A stretch of DNA of 64,000 nucleotides from Schistocerca nitens. Taxonomy: Eukaryota; Arthropoda; Insecta; Orthoptera; Acrididae. Shown here in pieces: positions 1 through 9,635 of this stretch. Within the stretch, counting starts at the first letter, position 1. Every line of letters begins with the position of its first letter. The DNA lies in contig NC_064625.1 in assembly GCF_023898315.1 (NCBI RefSeq), forward strand, positions 104,329,269 through 104,393,268, read 5' to 3'. A program made the position numbers and the translations under genes. A model generated the notes under the pieces. The model was given only the letters and a program-made list of their open reading frames with translations. It made no database searches and was not told the origin of the DNA.

Positions 1-185
1 TCAAATCTGTGTGAATTCCTAAGGGACCAAACTGCTGAGGTCATGGGTCCCTAGATTTATACAACTAAATTATGCTAAGAACAAGACGCACACACCCATG
101 CTCGAGGGAGGACTCGAACCTCTGGCGGGAGGGGCCTCGCAATCCGTGACATGGCGCCTCAAACCGCTCGGCCACTCCGCGTGGC
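1..185 (-). mobile_element. tRNA-derived SINE (family B), cut by the window edge
   Basis: On the minus strand the sequence reads from a tRNA-like head (B box GGTTCGAGTCCTCCC) into the family B body (CTAAGG...CACACAC...GGTCATGGGTCCCTAG). Two further copies lie at 50270-50880 and 53194-53406. The 3' part runs off the left edge of the window, so the copy is incomplete as given. Confidence 0.8.
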
Positions 186-1585
186 AATAGGGTCTTCCTC
201 ACTATCAAATGTTTCACCGCACGGGTGGCCTTCAGACGACGGAAGATGTAAAAATCAGACGGAGCCAAGTCCGGATTGAAGGGAGGGCGAGGAACAATTT
301 TCCAACCCATTTTCCTGATTTTCTCCTGCGTCGTAAGGGCTGTATGGGGTTTGGCATCATCATGGTGTAGTCTGATGAGCTGACCCTGAAGCTGTGGTCT
401 GTGGGTCTTGATGGCACGTCGCAGGTTGTCCAATGACAAACAGTAACGGTGACGGTTAATTGTGGAGCCAGGATCCAAAAAGTCAATGTAAATGACACCA
501 CACTGATCCCTGAAGAAGGAAGCCATCACCTTTCGGCTTGCTGTTCGTGAAAGTCTTGGTTTCTTCTTCCGAGGGAAACCCGGATGACGCCAATCCATCG
601 ATTGGGGTTTGCTTTCAGGTTTGGACAAAAATAACCATTCTTTTTTATGTCCATCCTTTTAGCAGGACGTCTCTGGGACGACGGCCGTTTACTATCTTGA
701 CAAAAAATAAACACACTTACAGCCGTCCTTACGATTTTATTTTATTTTGTCGCTACCGGTTTCGACGCTTCACTGCTTCATATTCAGGCTGTTTTGATGC
801 GGTACAGGTGGATAAGATCCCCATGCATAACCCATCAGTTGCCAGCCAACTAAGTTGGTTGATGGTTAGAGTGCTGACACGTGGGTTTCAGATTATCTGC
901 GAATCCCGTAAGGCTGGCAACTGATGGGCTGTGCATGGGGATCGTATCCACCTGTACCGCATCAAAACAGCCTGAAGATGACCGAATGAAGCGTCGAAAC
1001 TGGTGGCGACAAAATAAAATAAAATCATAAGAACGGCTGTAGGTGTTTTTATTTTTTGTCAAAAAAAAATAAAGAAAACAGGATGTTTCATCCTGGGTAA
1101 TGACGCCGTCAAAATACTGTTTCCACTCTTCAGTAAAGGTCTTCATGAGACCCTCGCACACATTCTTCCTCATCCTTTTCATTTCTCTTGTCAATAATGT
1201 AGGCACCAAACGTCCAAAGATTTTTTTGTACCCTTGTGACTGTACCAGTGATACCACACAAACCAATGACAAACGAGCTTTTTCATCAAGCTGTGGTGTT
1301 GTCACACATCCGTCATTTTGGGTAATTTGATCAATGGTCTCGTTATTCACATCACTCACTGCCGTCGATGGTCTACCTCATCGTGGATTGTCCAGTAGAG
1401 ACAAATCACCTTCTTTAAACCTGTGCAACCACCGCTGGATACTGCTGAGACCCACTGTGTCCTCCCCGTAAACAGGGAGCGACTTTCTGTGAAACGATGT
1501 GGCAGAGTTATTGCCGATCTTGAAGAGGAACTCCACCACCGACCGTTGTCGCAACCTGACATCTACTTCACGGTCCATTATGGAT
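186..1585 (-). pseudogene. mariner transposase remnant, interrupted by a MITE
   Basis: Three minus-strand pieces make up a decayed mariner (Tc1/mariner superfamily) DDE transposase. About 1378-1578 encodes an N-terminal helix-turn-helix segment (IQRWLHRFKEGD). About 1090-1359 encodes the linker up to the first catalytic aspartate (ITQDETS). About 190-620 encodes the C-terminal catalytic part, with a DDAKPHTA block in place of the usual D-N-A-R-P-H and the third-aspartate block PPFNPDLAPSDFYIF. Frameshifts separate the pieces, and the catalytic domain is also split by the palindromic element at 699-1060. No clean terminal inverted repeats were found. The left end abuts a SINE. It cannot encode a working enzyme. 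Confidence 0.8.
699..1060. mobile_element. palindromic MITE carrying a structured terminal motif
   Basis: The segment is close to a perfect inverted repeat. The left arm begins GACAAAAAATAAA and the right arm ends TTTATTTTTTGTC. Each arm holds CGAAACYGGT plus a CTGAA(G/T)AT stretch in mirrored orientation. The arms meet near 850-900 around GTTGCCAGCC/GGCTGGCAAC. It has no coding capacity and interrupts the mariner remnant. A relative with the same terminal motif lies at 19900-20393. Confidence 0.7.
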
Positions 1586-1981
1586 CACCTGTCTATAAAA
1601 GAAAATACTTCCATATACCAACTTATAGCTAAATGTTCCATGTACGTTCACAAAAAATTCCGTTCTCCTCCTGCAAAAATTAAAAAAAAATTGGAGACGA
1701 CTGTGCAAAACGTTTTGAACGTTGTAACTTCTCAACAGAAAAAATATGTATATCATTCACATTCAGTGTAACGTCCCAACAGTTTATTATTCCGTAACCT
1801 TGCAATAAAAATGTGCCTAACCTCTCAATAAAACTGTGACTCACTTATAACCTATTATAATTGACTGTGAATTTAAATTGGTAAACTTTGGACGTCAGCA
1901 GTGCTGCGTCATGGACCTGAAAGATCATACTGAATAAATTGAAAATTCTTACCTCAATGAAGTCGCCGGATAACGCGTATA
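1586..1981. other. unassigned AT-rich stretch
   Basis: I recognise no gene or named repeat here. Part of it may be the untranslated 5' end of the mariner remnant to its left. The last bases supply the TA target of the element that starts at 1982. Confidence 0.3.
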
Positions 1982-2048
1982 CAGGGTGTTACAAAAAGGT
2001 ACGGCCTAATTTTCAGGAAACAATCCTCACACACAAAGAAAGAAAATA

Positions 2049-3340
2049 CAGGGTGATTCAAAAAGAATACCACAACTTTAAAAATGTGTATTTAATGAAA
2101 GAAACATAATATAACCTTCTGTTATACATCATTACAAAGAGTATTTAAAAAGATTTTTTTTCACTCAAAAACAAGTTCAGAGATGTTCAATATGGCCCCC
2201 TCCCGACACACGAGCAATATCAACCCGATACTCCAACTCGTTCCACACTCTCTGTAGCGTATCAGGCGTAACAGTTTGGATAGCTGCTGTTATTTCTCGT
2301 TTCAAATCAGCAATGGTGGCTGGGAGACGTGGCCGAAACACCATATCCTTAACATACCCCCATAAGAAAAAATCGCAGGGGGTAAGATCAGGGCTTCTTG
2401 GAGGCCAGTGATGAAGTGCTCTGTCACGGGCTGCCTGGCAGCCGATCCATCGCCTCAGGTAGTTGCCGTTCAGGTAGTTACGGACAGATAAGTGCCAATG
2501 TGGTGGCGCTCCATCCTGCTGAAATATGAATTGTTGTGCTTCTTGTTCGAGCTGAGGGAACAGCCAATTCCCTAACATCTCCAGATACTGTAGTCCAGTT
2601 ACAGTGGCACCTTCGAAGAAAAAGGGACCAAAAACTTTATTGGCTGAAATGGTACAGAAAACGTTCACCTTAGGCGAGTCACGTTCATACTGAGTTGTTT
2701 CCCGCGGATTCTCAGTGCCCCATATACAGACATTGTGACGGTTGACTTTCCCGTTAGTGTGGAAAGTTGCTTCATCACTAAACACAATCTTTGAAACGAA
2801 AGACTCATCTGTTTCCATTTGAGCAAGGATAAAATCACAGAAATCGATTCTTTTAATCTTATCAGCTGCAGACAGTGCTTGTGGAATTTGCAGCTCTCTG
2901 CTAGCTCTGCGAGTCGATTTTCCTGGGCTGCGAACAAATGCCTGCTGGATGCGTGCTACATTTTCATCACTCGTTCTCGGCCGTCCAGAACTTTTCCCTT
3001 TGCACAAACACCCATTCTCTGTAAACTGTTTATACCAACGTTTAATACACCACCTATCAGGAGGTTTAACACCATACTTCGTTCGAAATGCACGCTGAAC
3101 AACTGTCGTCGATTCACTTCTGCCGTACTCAATAACACAAAAAGCTTTCTGTTGAGCGGTCGCCATCTTAGCATCAACTGACGCTGACGCCCAGTCAGCA
3201 GCGCCTCAAGCGAACAAATGTACAACTAAATGAAACTTTATAGCTCCCTTAATTCGCCGACAGATAGTGCTTAGCTCTGCCTTTTGTCGTTGCAGTGTTT
3301 TAAATTCCTAAAGTTGTGGTATTCTTTTTGAATCACCATG
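2049..3340 (-). mobile_element. mariner/IS630-type DNA transposon (nested inner element)
   Basis: Terminal inverted repeats CAGGGTGATTCAAAAAGAAT and the complement of CATGGTGATTCAAAAAGAAT enclose a single transposase gene. TA duplications at 2047-2048 and 3341-3342 are intact. It lies inside the left terminal repeat of the element at 1982-4841, so it inserted later than that element. Length is 1292 bp. Confidence 0.88.
2177..3166 (-). CDS. mariner-superfamily DDE transposase with a shortened DNA-binding region
   Basis: An uninterrupted 329-residue reading frame starts at MATAQQKAF and ends ...GGHIEHL, between the terminal repeats of the element at 2049-3340. An N-terminal helix-turn-helix is followed by the GRPRT linker. 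The catalytic blocks are FSDEATF (first Asp), FQQDGAPPH (second Asp) and WPPRSPDLTPCDFFLWG (third Asp), with about 41 residues between the second and third. All three acidic residues are present. Between SRELQIPQ and ALSAADKIKR the protein jumps straight from the GRPR/linker zone to the segment that normally follows the second helix-turn-helix. Compared with relatives (for example 18291-19376 here) about 20-25 residues seem to be missing in frame. DNA binding may therefore be impaired even though the frame is open. Confidence 0.85.
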   Translation of the reverse strand: MATAQQKAFCVIEYGRSESTTVVQRAFRTKYGVKPPDRWCIKRWYKQFTENGCLCKGKSSGRPRTSDENVARIQQAFVRSPGKSTRRASRELQIPQALSAADKIKRIDFCDFILAQMETDESFVSKIVFSDEATFHTNGKVNRHNVCIWGTENPRETTQYERDSPKVNVFCTISANKVFGPFFFEGATVTGLQYLEMLGNWLFPQLEQEAQQFIFQQDGAPPHWHLSVRNYLNGNYLRRWIGCQAARDRALHHWPPRSPDLTPCDFFLWGYVKDMVFRPRLPATIADLKREITAAIQTVTPDTLQRVWNELEYRVDIARVSGGGHIEHL

Positions 3341-3477
3341 TACGTTATGTGGGCATGTGTCCGAAAACGCTTATTTTCCATGTTAGAGTTCATTTTATTA
3401 CTTCTCTTCAAATCACATTAATCATGGAATGGAAACACACAGCAACAGAACGTACCAGCGTGACTTCAAACACTTTG

Positions 3478-4533
3478 TTACAGGAAATGTTCAAAATGTC
3501 CTCCGTTAGCGAGGATACATGCATCCACCCTCCGTATCATGGAATCCCTGATGCGCTGATTCAGCCCTGGAGAATGGCGTATTGTATCACAGCCGTCCAC
3601 AATACGAGCACGAAGAGTCTCTACATTTGGTACCGCGGTTGCGTAGACAAGAGCTTTCAAATGCCCCCATAAATGAAAGTCAATAGGGTTGACGTCAGGA
3701 GAGCGTGGAGGCCATGGAATTGGTTCGCCTCTACCAATCCATCGGTCACCAAATCTGTTGTTGAGAAGCGTACGAACACTTCGACTGAAATGTGCAGGAG
3801 CTCCATTGTGCATGAACCACATGTTGTGTCGTACTTGTAAAGGCACATGTTCTAGCCGCACAGGTAGAGTATCCCGTATGAAATCATGATAACGTGCTCC
3901 ATTGAGCGTAGGTGGAAGAACATGGGGCCCAATCGAGACATCACCAACAATGGGTGCCCAAACGTTCACAGAAAATCTGTGTTGATGACGTGATTGCACA
4001 ATTGCGTGCGGATTCTCGTCAGCCCAGACATGTTGATTGTGAAAATTTACAATTTGATCACGTCGGAATGAAGCCTCATCCGTAAAGAGAACATTTGCAC
4101 TGAAATGAGGATTGACACATTGTTCGCAGAAGTGTACCCGTGGAGGCCAATCAGCTGCTGATAGTGCCTGCACACGCTGTACGTGGTACGGAAACAACTG
4201 GTTCTCCCGTAGCACTCTCCATACAGTGACGTGGTCAACGTTACCTTGTACAGCAGCAACTTCTCTGACGCTGACATTAGGGTTATCGTCAACACGAATA
4301 ATTGCCTCGTCCATTGCAGGTGTCCTCGTCGTTCTAGGTCTTCCCCAGTAGCGAGCCATAGGCTGGAATGTTCCGTGCTCCCTAACACGCCGATCAATTG
4401 CTTCGAACGTCTTCCTGTCGGGACACCTTCGTTCTGGAAATCTATCTCGATACAAACGTACCGCGCCACGGCTATTGCCCCGTGCTAATCCATACATCAA
4501 ATGGGCGTCTGCCAACTCCGCATTTGTAAACAT
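3478..4533 (-). CDS. mariner-superfamily transposase, full-length but with a catalytic Asp-to-Asn change
   Basis: A complete 351-residue frame runs from MFTNAELADAH to ...GGHFEHFL, inside the element at 1982-4841. In order it has an N-terminal helix-turn-helix, a GRPRT motif near residue 64, a second HTH (VDHVTVWRVLRENQLFPYHV), the first catalytic block FTDEASF, the second block FMHNGAPAHF and the third block WPPRSPDVNPIDFHLWG. The second block normally has Asp before GAPAHF. Here the codon at 3805-3807 reads AAT on the coding strand, giving Asn, which should abolish metal binding and catalysis. The frame has no stop or frameshift, so this may be a recent loss. It could still bind its ends and act as a dominant inhibitor, but that is inference. 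Confidence 0.85.
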   Translation of the reverse strand: MFTNAELADAHLMYGLARGNSRGAVRLYRDRFPERRCPDRKTFEAIDRRVREHGTFQPMARYWGRPRTTRTPAMDEAIIRVDDNPNVSVREVAAVQGNVDHVTVWRVLRENQLFPYHVQRVQALSAADWPPRVHFCEQCVNPHFSANVLFTDEASFRRDQIVNFHNQHVWADENPHAIVQSRHQHRFSVNVWAPIVGDVSIGPHVLPPTLNGARYHDFIRDTLPVRLEHVPLQVRHNMWFMHNGAPAHFSRSVRTLLNNRFGDRWIGRGEPIPWPPRSPDVNPIDFHLWGHLKALVYATAVPNVETLRARIVDGCDTIRHSPGLNQRIRDSMIRRVDACILANGGHFEHFL

Positions 4534-4843
4534 TGCACTGACTGCAAAACCACGTTCGTGATGAACACTAACCTGTTGATGCTACGTATTGATGTGCTTG
4601 ATGCCAGTACTGAAGAGCAATGAGTCGCATGTCAACACAAGCACCGAAGTTAACATTACCTTCCATCAATTGGGCCAACTGGCGGTGAATCGAGGAAGTA
4701 CAGTACATACTGACGAAATTAAAATGAGCTCTAAGATGGAAATTAAGCGTTTCGGGACACATGTCCACATAACATCTTTTCTTTATTTGTGTGTGAGGAA
4801 TGTTTCCTGAAAGTTTAGCCGTACCTTTTTGTAACACTCTGTA

Positions 4844-5417
4844 TATCTGCTCCTATAAGAAATTTTTCTGGCACAGCCCAGTGCAATGCTGGCCGCTAGA
4901 TTTGTCATGTTTAAAAAGAAACAACTGATTATTCTTTACGATAATTGGGATGACAATGGATTGCAGAAATTAGTAAATTCTTTAACTTCAAATGAATGGC
5001 TGTCAAAGAAGTTAATCGTAAAAAAAAAGATTATTATTGAAAGATTTTTAAAAACATTTACAAGGAACTTGTTGTAACAATAATACAAATTTTGTTGTAA
5101 CAAACTACAAATGCGGGCGGCTGCTTTCACCTTATACTACATCGCTCATGCTCCGCCATCGCTCCCCACGTCCGGCGCAGCGAACTCCATACACTCGACT
5201 GCTAGCTACTACTTACTACTACTGCTACTGTTCTTACAGCGGCCAACACTGCTCTCTGGTCTGAGATTCTCTTATAGCTTACATATCGCAGGCAGCGCGT
5301 GAGAAATCCATCGAAATTACATCTGCTCGAGTGTGCTAGCAATACATTCCTTAGTCATGGACCTCTTGCAACGTGTTTTGTATTTCCTATTACTAATGAG
5401 ATGTAGAAACTCACGTA
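4844..5417. other. unassigned, partly repeat-like
   Basis: AT-rich DNA (4880-5100) followed by a C/T-rich stretch with a run of TACTACT-type triplets near 5210-5235. No gene recognised. It lies between two copies of the same transposon end (4740-4841 and 5418-5535). Confidence 0.3.
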
Positions 5418-5535
5418 TAAAATGGAAATAAAGCGTTTCCGGACCCATGTCAGCATAACACATTTAGTTCCTCTATCTACGTGTGAGGAATATTTCCTGA
5501 AAATTTGGAGAGCCCCTTTTGTTACACTCTGTATA
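5418..5535 (-). mobile_element. solo terminal repeat related to the 1982-4841 element
   Basis: This stretch repeats the right end of the upstream element with divergence: AAGCGTTTCCGGACCCATGT, GTGTGAGGAATATTTCCTGA and TGTTACACTCTGTATA. No transposase or partner end was found, so it is a fragment or the end of a non-autonomous relative. Confidence 0.6.
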
Positions 5536-6044
5536 CAACGCCGAGACTGGTAACACAATTCAACCTCCTGAGACATTCGAGTGGAACATCTTTCCCCCTT
5601 TACTCTTTTAGCTTCCAGACTTCGCTCACGGTAATAATTTATGGAACAAGTTTTTCCTCCGACACCGTCTTTAAGATTCGCAGCATAACGACCCATATTG
5701 TGTTGCTAAGAGAAGAAAACGGAAGGAAGTCGCGGCAAAAGCACCGCGGAAAAGGGAAGAGCTTCCGCAAAACTTCTTCCGCAACTCTCGAGAACCCGTG
5801 GAAGGCGTGGCGTGTCTTATCGTTGCTCCGTCATCCTCCAAACCAGATTGAACTCTGGCTCTCTGACGGTGCTCGCCTTATCTCTGCCTGCTGCAGCAGC
5901 AGCAACTTTCCAGTGATATTATTTACCTGAAACGCACATTCAGCAACAGCAGAACTCAACACCACAAGCACTCTTTAACAGATTGTTGTAGCAGGTATTT
6001 CCCCGACGCAAGCATTACAACAACTAGAAACAAAACTTCTTCTA
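5536..6044. other. unassigned
   Basis: No gene or known repeat recognised. Open frames through it have no similarity I can name and look like chance. Confidence 0.3.
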
Positions 6045-7369
6045 CCAGGGTCACTCCAAAAGAAATGCATACTATTTTTTTAAAAATCCACCTTTTATTC
6101 TACATGTTCGAAAGTTTTACAGTGTGTAGATACATCCTTTAGGAACAATATTTTCATTTCGCCACATAATTTCCATCCCTCTCAACTGCCTTACGCCATC
6201 TTGGAACCAGCGCCTGTATACCCGCCCGGTAAAATTCTAGATCAGCCTGTTGGAGCCACTGTTTGGCAGCGTGCACAAGGGAGTCATCATCTTGAAACCT
6301 TCTTCCACGAAGTGTGTCTTTCAGTTTCCCAAAGAGATGATAGTCACAGGGAGCCAGGTCATGACTGCAAGGCAGGTGTTTCAGTGGTGTCCATTCGAGT
6401 TTTGTGATCGCTTCCACGGTTTTTTGACTGACATGTGGCCGTGCATTGTCGTGCAACAGCAAAACAGCCTGCTTTTTGCCGATGTGGCCGGACACGACTC
6501 AGTCGAGCTTGAAGTTTCTTCAGTGTCGCCACATATGCATCTGAATTTATGGTGGTCCCACTTGGCATGATGTCCACAAGCCAGAGTCCTTATGAATCGA
6601 ATACACCGTAGCCATAACTTTTCCAGCAGAAGGTGTGTTTTCTAATTCTTATTTCTTGGGTGAATTTGCATGATGCCACTCCATTGATTCCCTCTTCGTC
6701 TCTGGTGAAGAAGATGGAGCCATGTTTCATCACCTGTCACAATTCTTCCAAGAAATTCATCTCTACCATTCTCGTACTGTTCCAAAAGTTCGCTGCATAC
6801 CGTTTTTCTTGTTTCTTTGTGAGCCACTGTCGACATCCTGGGAACCCACCTGGCACAGACCTTTTTTAACGCCAACACTTCCAGTATTCTGCAAACACTT
6901 CCTTCCCCTATCCCAACGTAGCGTGACAATTCGTTCACTGTGATGCGTCTGTCAGCAGTCACCAATTCGTTAACTCGCTGCACATTGTCTGGAGTGTGTG
7001 CAGTACGAGGCCTGCCGCTGCGAGGACGATTCTCAATACTGCCGTGCCCGCTTTCATCACCTAACCTGCTTGCCCACCGACTAACTGTACTGCGATCGAC
7101 AGCAGCATCTCCATACACCTTTTTCAACCTCTTTTGGATGTTTCCTACTGTCTCGTTTTCACAGCACAGGAATTCTATGACAGCACGTTGCTTCTGACGA
7201 ACGTCAAGTGTAGCAGCCATCTTGTGACGGCGCCACTCACGTGACAGGTTGAACTAAGTTTGAAAACAAGCGAGAAGGATGTATCCACCTACTGTCAAAC
7301 TTTCACACATGCAGAATGAAAACTGTATTTTTACAAGAATAGTGTGCACTTCTTCTGGAGTGGCCGTCG
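6045..7369 (-). mobile_element. mariner element
   Basis: The left end CCAGGGTCACTCCAAAAGAA and the right end, complement of CGACGGCCACTCCAGAAGAA, are terminal inverted repeats flanked by TA (6043-6044 and 7370-7371). The length of about 1.33 kb is typical of mariner. It contains one broken transposase gene. Confidence 0.85.
6154..7220 (-). pseudogene. mariner transposase, frameshifted
   Basis: The N-terminal half (6642-7220, starting MAATLDVRQKQR) has two helix-turn-helix units joined by SGRPRTA and ends at the first catalytic block IVTGDETWLHL. The C-terminal half (6154-6495) continues in another frame with the second block LLLHDNARPHVSQKTV and the third-aspartate block CSHDLAPCDYHLFGKLKD. 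The usual proline before that Asp is His here. Stops and at least one frameshift separate the halves across about 6495-6650. It ends DGNYVAK, as mariners often do. This is a classical mariner (DD34D type) that is no longer coding. Confidence 0.87.
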
Positions 7370-7371
7370 TA

Positions 7372-7913
7372 CGCTTGCAGCCCATTGTAAGGATCGTGAA
7401 ATGTGACGTTACTGTTCTTCTACAATTTTTTATTTTTCATAGTTAAAGCCATGGCACCTACCACACTGTTCAGATATGCTGTTTATAGTTAGCGTTTATA
7501 GGACATTTGGACAAAATGGAGGTTTTCATTGGATGAAAGCTTGTGGTGAAGGAAAAGGTGGGAGTGCAAAACGGCGGAGACGGGGGTGGGGAGGGGAAGA
7601 GAAGGGAAGGGGATTCTGTAGGCGTAAACACTTAACAAATCTAGTCTACGTTTATTAACAACGGAATTCAGTAAGTCAGAGTATTTGAGTAAAAATTAAA
7701 GAGAGGTAAAATGGCCATTGGTCAATACAGTAATACACATTGACTTAATATCTAGTAAGCATGTCACATGGTAAAATTCCTGGCCTGAAAAATAACTTTC
7801 GCTTTAGAATAAGAATGAGGGCACCAAGCCATAGACGAGCATACCATTAATAATCCTACAAAGTAGAAGAAATGAAAAAAGTAAAATACCTCACTAGACA
7901 ATATCCATGCATA
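7372..7913. other. unassigned
   Basis: No gene recognised. A purine-rich patch (GGGGTGGGGAGGGGAAGAG) lies near 7583-7612. Confidence 0.3.
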
Positions 7914-7923
7914 GCATAAAACG

Positions 7924-8089
7924 GTTCAAATGGCTCTAAGCAATATCTGAGGTCATCAGTCCCCTAGACCTAGAACTACTTAAACCTAACTAACCTAAGG
8001 ACATCCATGCCCAAAGCAGGATTCGAACCTGCGACCGTAGCAGCAATGCGGACTGATGCGCCTAGAAGCGCTCGGCCACAGCGGCCGGC
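7924..8089 (-). mobile_element. tRNA-derived SINE (family A) with perfect TSD
   Basis: On the minus strand it has a tRNA-like head with B box GGTTCGAATCCTGC, then the family A body and a CCATTTGAAC tail. A 10-bp duplication GCATAAAACG flanks it at 7914-7923 and 8090-8099. A short (TATG)n microsatellite follows at about 8101-8119. Confidence 0.9.
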
Positions 8090-8119
8090 GCATAAAACGA
8101 TATGTATGTATGTATGTAT

Positions 8120-8229
8120 GCCCACTCAGGTGACAGATTCCATGAGATACCTCCTAATATGATGTCGGACCTCCTTTAGAATGCCATAGTGCAGCATCTT
8201 TACATGAATTCATTCAACAACAGGCAGCA
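8120..8229 (-). mobile_element. possible end fragment of a Tc1-like element
   Basis: The stretch TCGGACCTCC...CATAGTGCAGCA weakly resembles the end region of the Tc1-like element at 40668 (TATAGTGCAGGGCCACC). It is too short and diverged for a firm call. Confidence 0.3.
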
Positions 8230-8618
8230 GTAGCCGGCCGAGACAGACGCAGCAACAGGGAAGTAAACGGCTTTTGTCATTCACGAGTTCCTAACCAGGA
8301 GCGAATTTTATTATATCATCTGTGTGCTTTAATAGTTCAGTTTCTTGTGTGTCTGCGTGTAAATTTAATAGCTAAAAGACCCAGTTGTCGCATTTTCGTT
8401 TGCGTCAGAAAGTAAACCGATTTTGTGACATATTAAAAGTTCCTATTCAGGGGCAAATGATTTAGTTTCGCCTGAGTGCTTTGGTAGATAGGTTTTTGAA
8501 TATCTGCGTATTACTAGACACAGTTCGTGCGTTTTCATCTGGGTCTACAGTAGAGTTGCGCAGTACGTGCCGATAGTCCGTTTTATCTGCATAGTTTAGT
8601 TTTCCACGGCCTTGAAGT

Positions 8619-9573
8619 ATGGACAGGGACTGCGATTGTTGTGTGTGGTTGCGAGCCGAGTTGGTGACACTTCGCTCTCAGCTTCAGGCTGTGATGGCTT
8701 CGGTTACACAGCTTGAGGCTGCAGAGGAAGGGCACCACTGTTGTGGGCCAACCGTGGGGTTCCAATTGACGTCCAGCACGTCCGAGTCCTCCGATCGGTT
8801 CTCACCAGTGGCCAACCCAGTTACCGCTAGCACTGAGGCTGACCCCTCACCTGTGATCGAGTGGGAGGTCGCCCCGGGGCGAAGCAGGCGGCGAAAGACT
8901 TCCCAGGCGGCCGCACGTAAGGCCTCCACGGTTTGTCTGACAAACAGGTTCCGGGTGCTGTCTGTGGCTGAAACTGTTGCTGAGCCAGATGCTGTCACCT
9001 GCAAGATCCGGGCATTCGCAGAGGGTGGGACTACTGGTAGTTGGGAGCTCCAACGTTAGGCGAGTTATGGGGCCCCTTAGGGACTTGGCCCACAAGAAGG
9101 GTAAGAAATCCAATGTGCACTCCGTGAACAAACCGGGTGGAGTCACTCCAGATGTGGAAAGGGTCCTCCCGGATGCCATGAAGAGCACAGGGTGCAGCCA
9201 ACTGCAGGTGGTGGCTCACGTCGGTACCAATGATGTGTGTCACTTTGGTTCAGAAGAGATTCTCTCTGGTTTCGAGCGGCTAACTGAATCAGGAAAGGCT
9301 GCCAGTCTTGCTTGTAAGATGAAAGCAGAGCTGACCGTTTGCAGCATAGCCTACAGTACCGATTGCGGACCTGTGGTGCAGAGCTGAGTGGAAGGTCTGA
9401 ATCTGAAGCTCAGACGGTTTTGCGACCATGTAGGCTGCAGATTCCTTCACTTGCGCCAAAGGGTGGTTGGGTTTCGGGTTCCGCTGAATAGGTCAGGTGT
9501 CCACTATATGCATGAGGCGGCCACACGGGTAGCAGGGGCTGTGTGGTGTGGACTGTGCGGTTTTTTAGGTTAG
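8619..9573 (+). pseudogene. LINE ORF1 with SGNH/esterase-like domain
   Basis: The frame starts at ATG 8619 (MDRDCDCCVWLRAELVTLRS) and reads through a Ser/Thr-rich region and a basic patch (PGRSRRRKTSQ). It continues after a frame change near 9000 into an SGNH-hydrolase-like domain: LLVVGSSNVRRVMG is block I, where relatives have Gly-Asp-Ser, and VVAHVGTNDV is block III. A stop at 9385-9387 is followed in frame by 9388-9573, which ends with the LNRSGVHYMHEAA block. CR1-type ORF1 proteins are RNA-binding and carry such an esterase. The Asp of block I is replaced by Ser here, and the gene has at least one frameshift and one stop. Confidence 0.7.
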
Positions 9574-9635
9574 AGGGTCTCGGAAAGCACAAGAAGGGCT
9601 TAAGTCGCAAAGGAAAAACGTAGATACAGGAACCA

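Larger units (their letters stand above)
1982..4841 (-). mobile_element. mariner/IS630-type DNA transposon (outer element)
   Basis: The left end CAGGGTGTTACAAAAAGGTA and the right end, which complements ACAGAGTGTTACAAAAAGG, form a long terminal inverted repeat of roughly 120 bp. TA dinucleotides flank both ends (1980-1981 and 4842-4843). The left repeat is interrupted by another transposon at 2049-3340. Removing that insert restores a repeat matching the right arm. Without the insert the element is about 1.57 kb. Its only gene is the transposase at 3478-4533. Confidence 0.85.
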
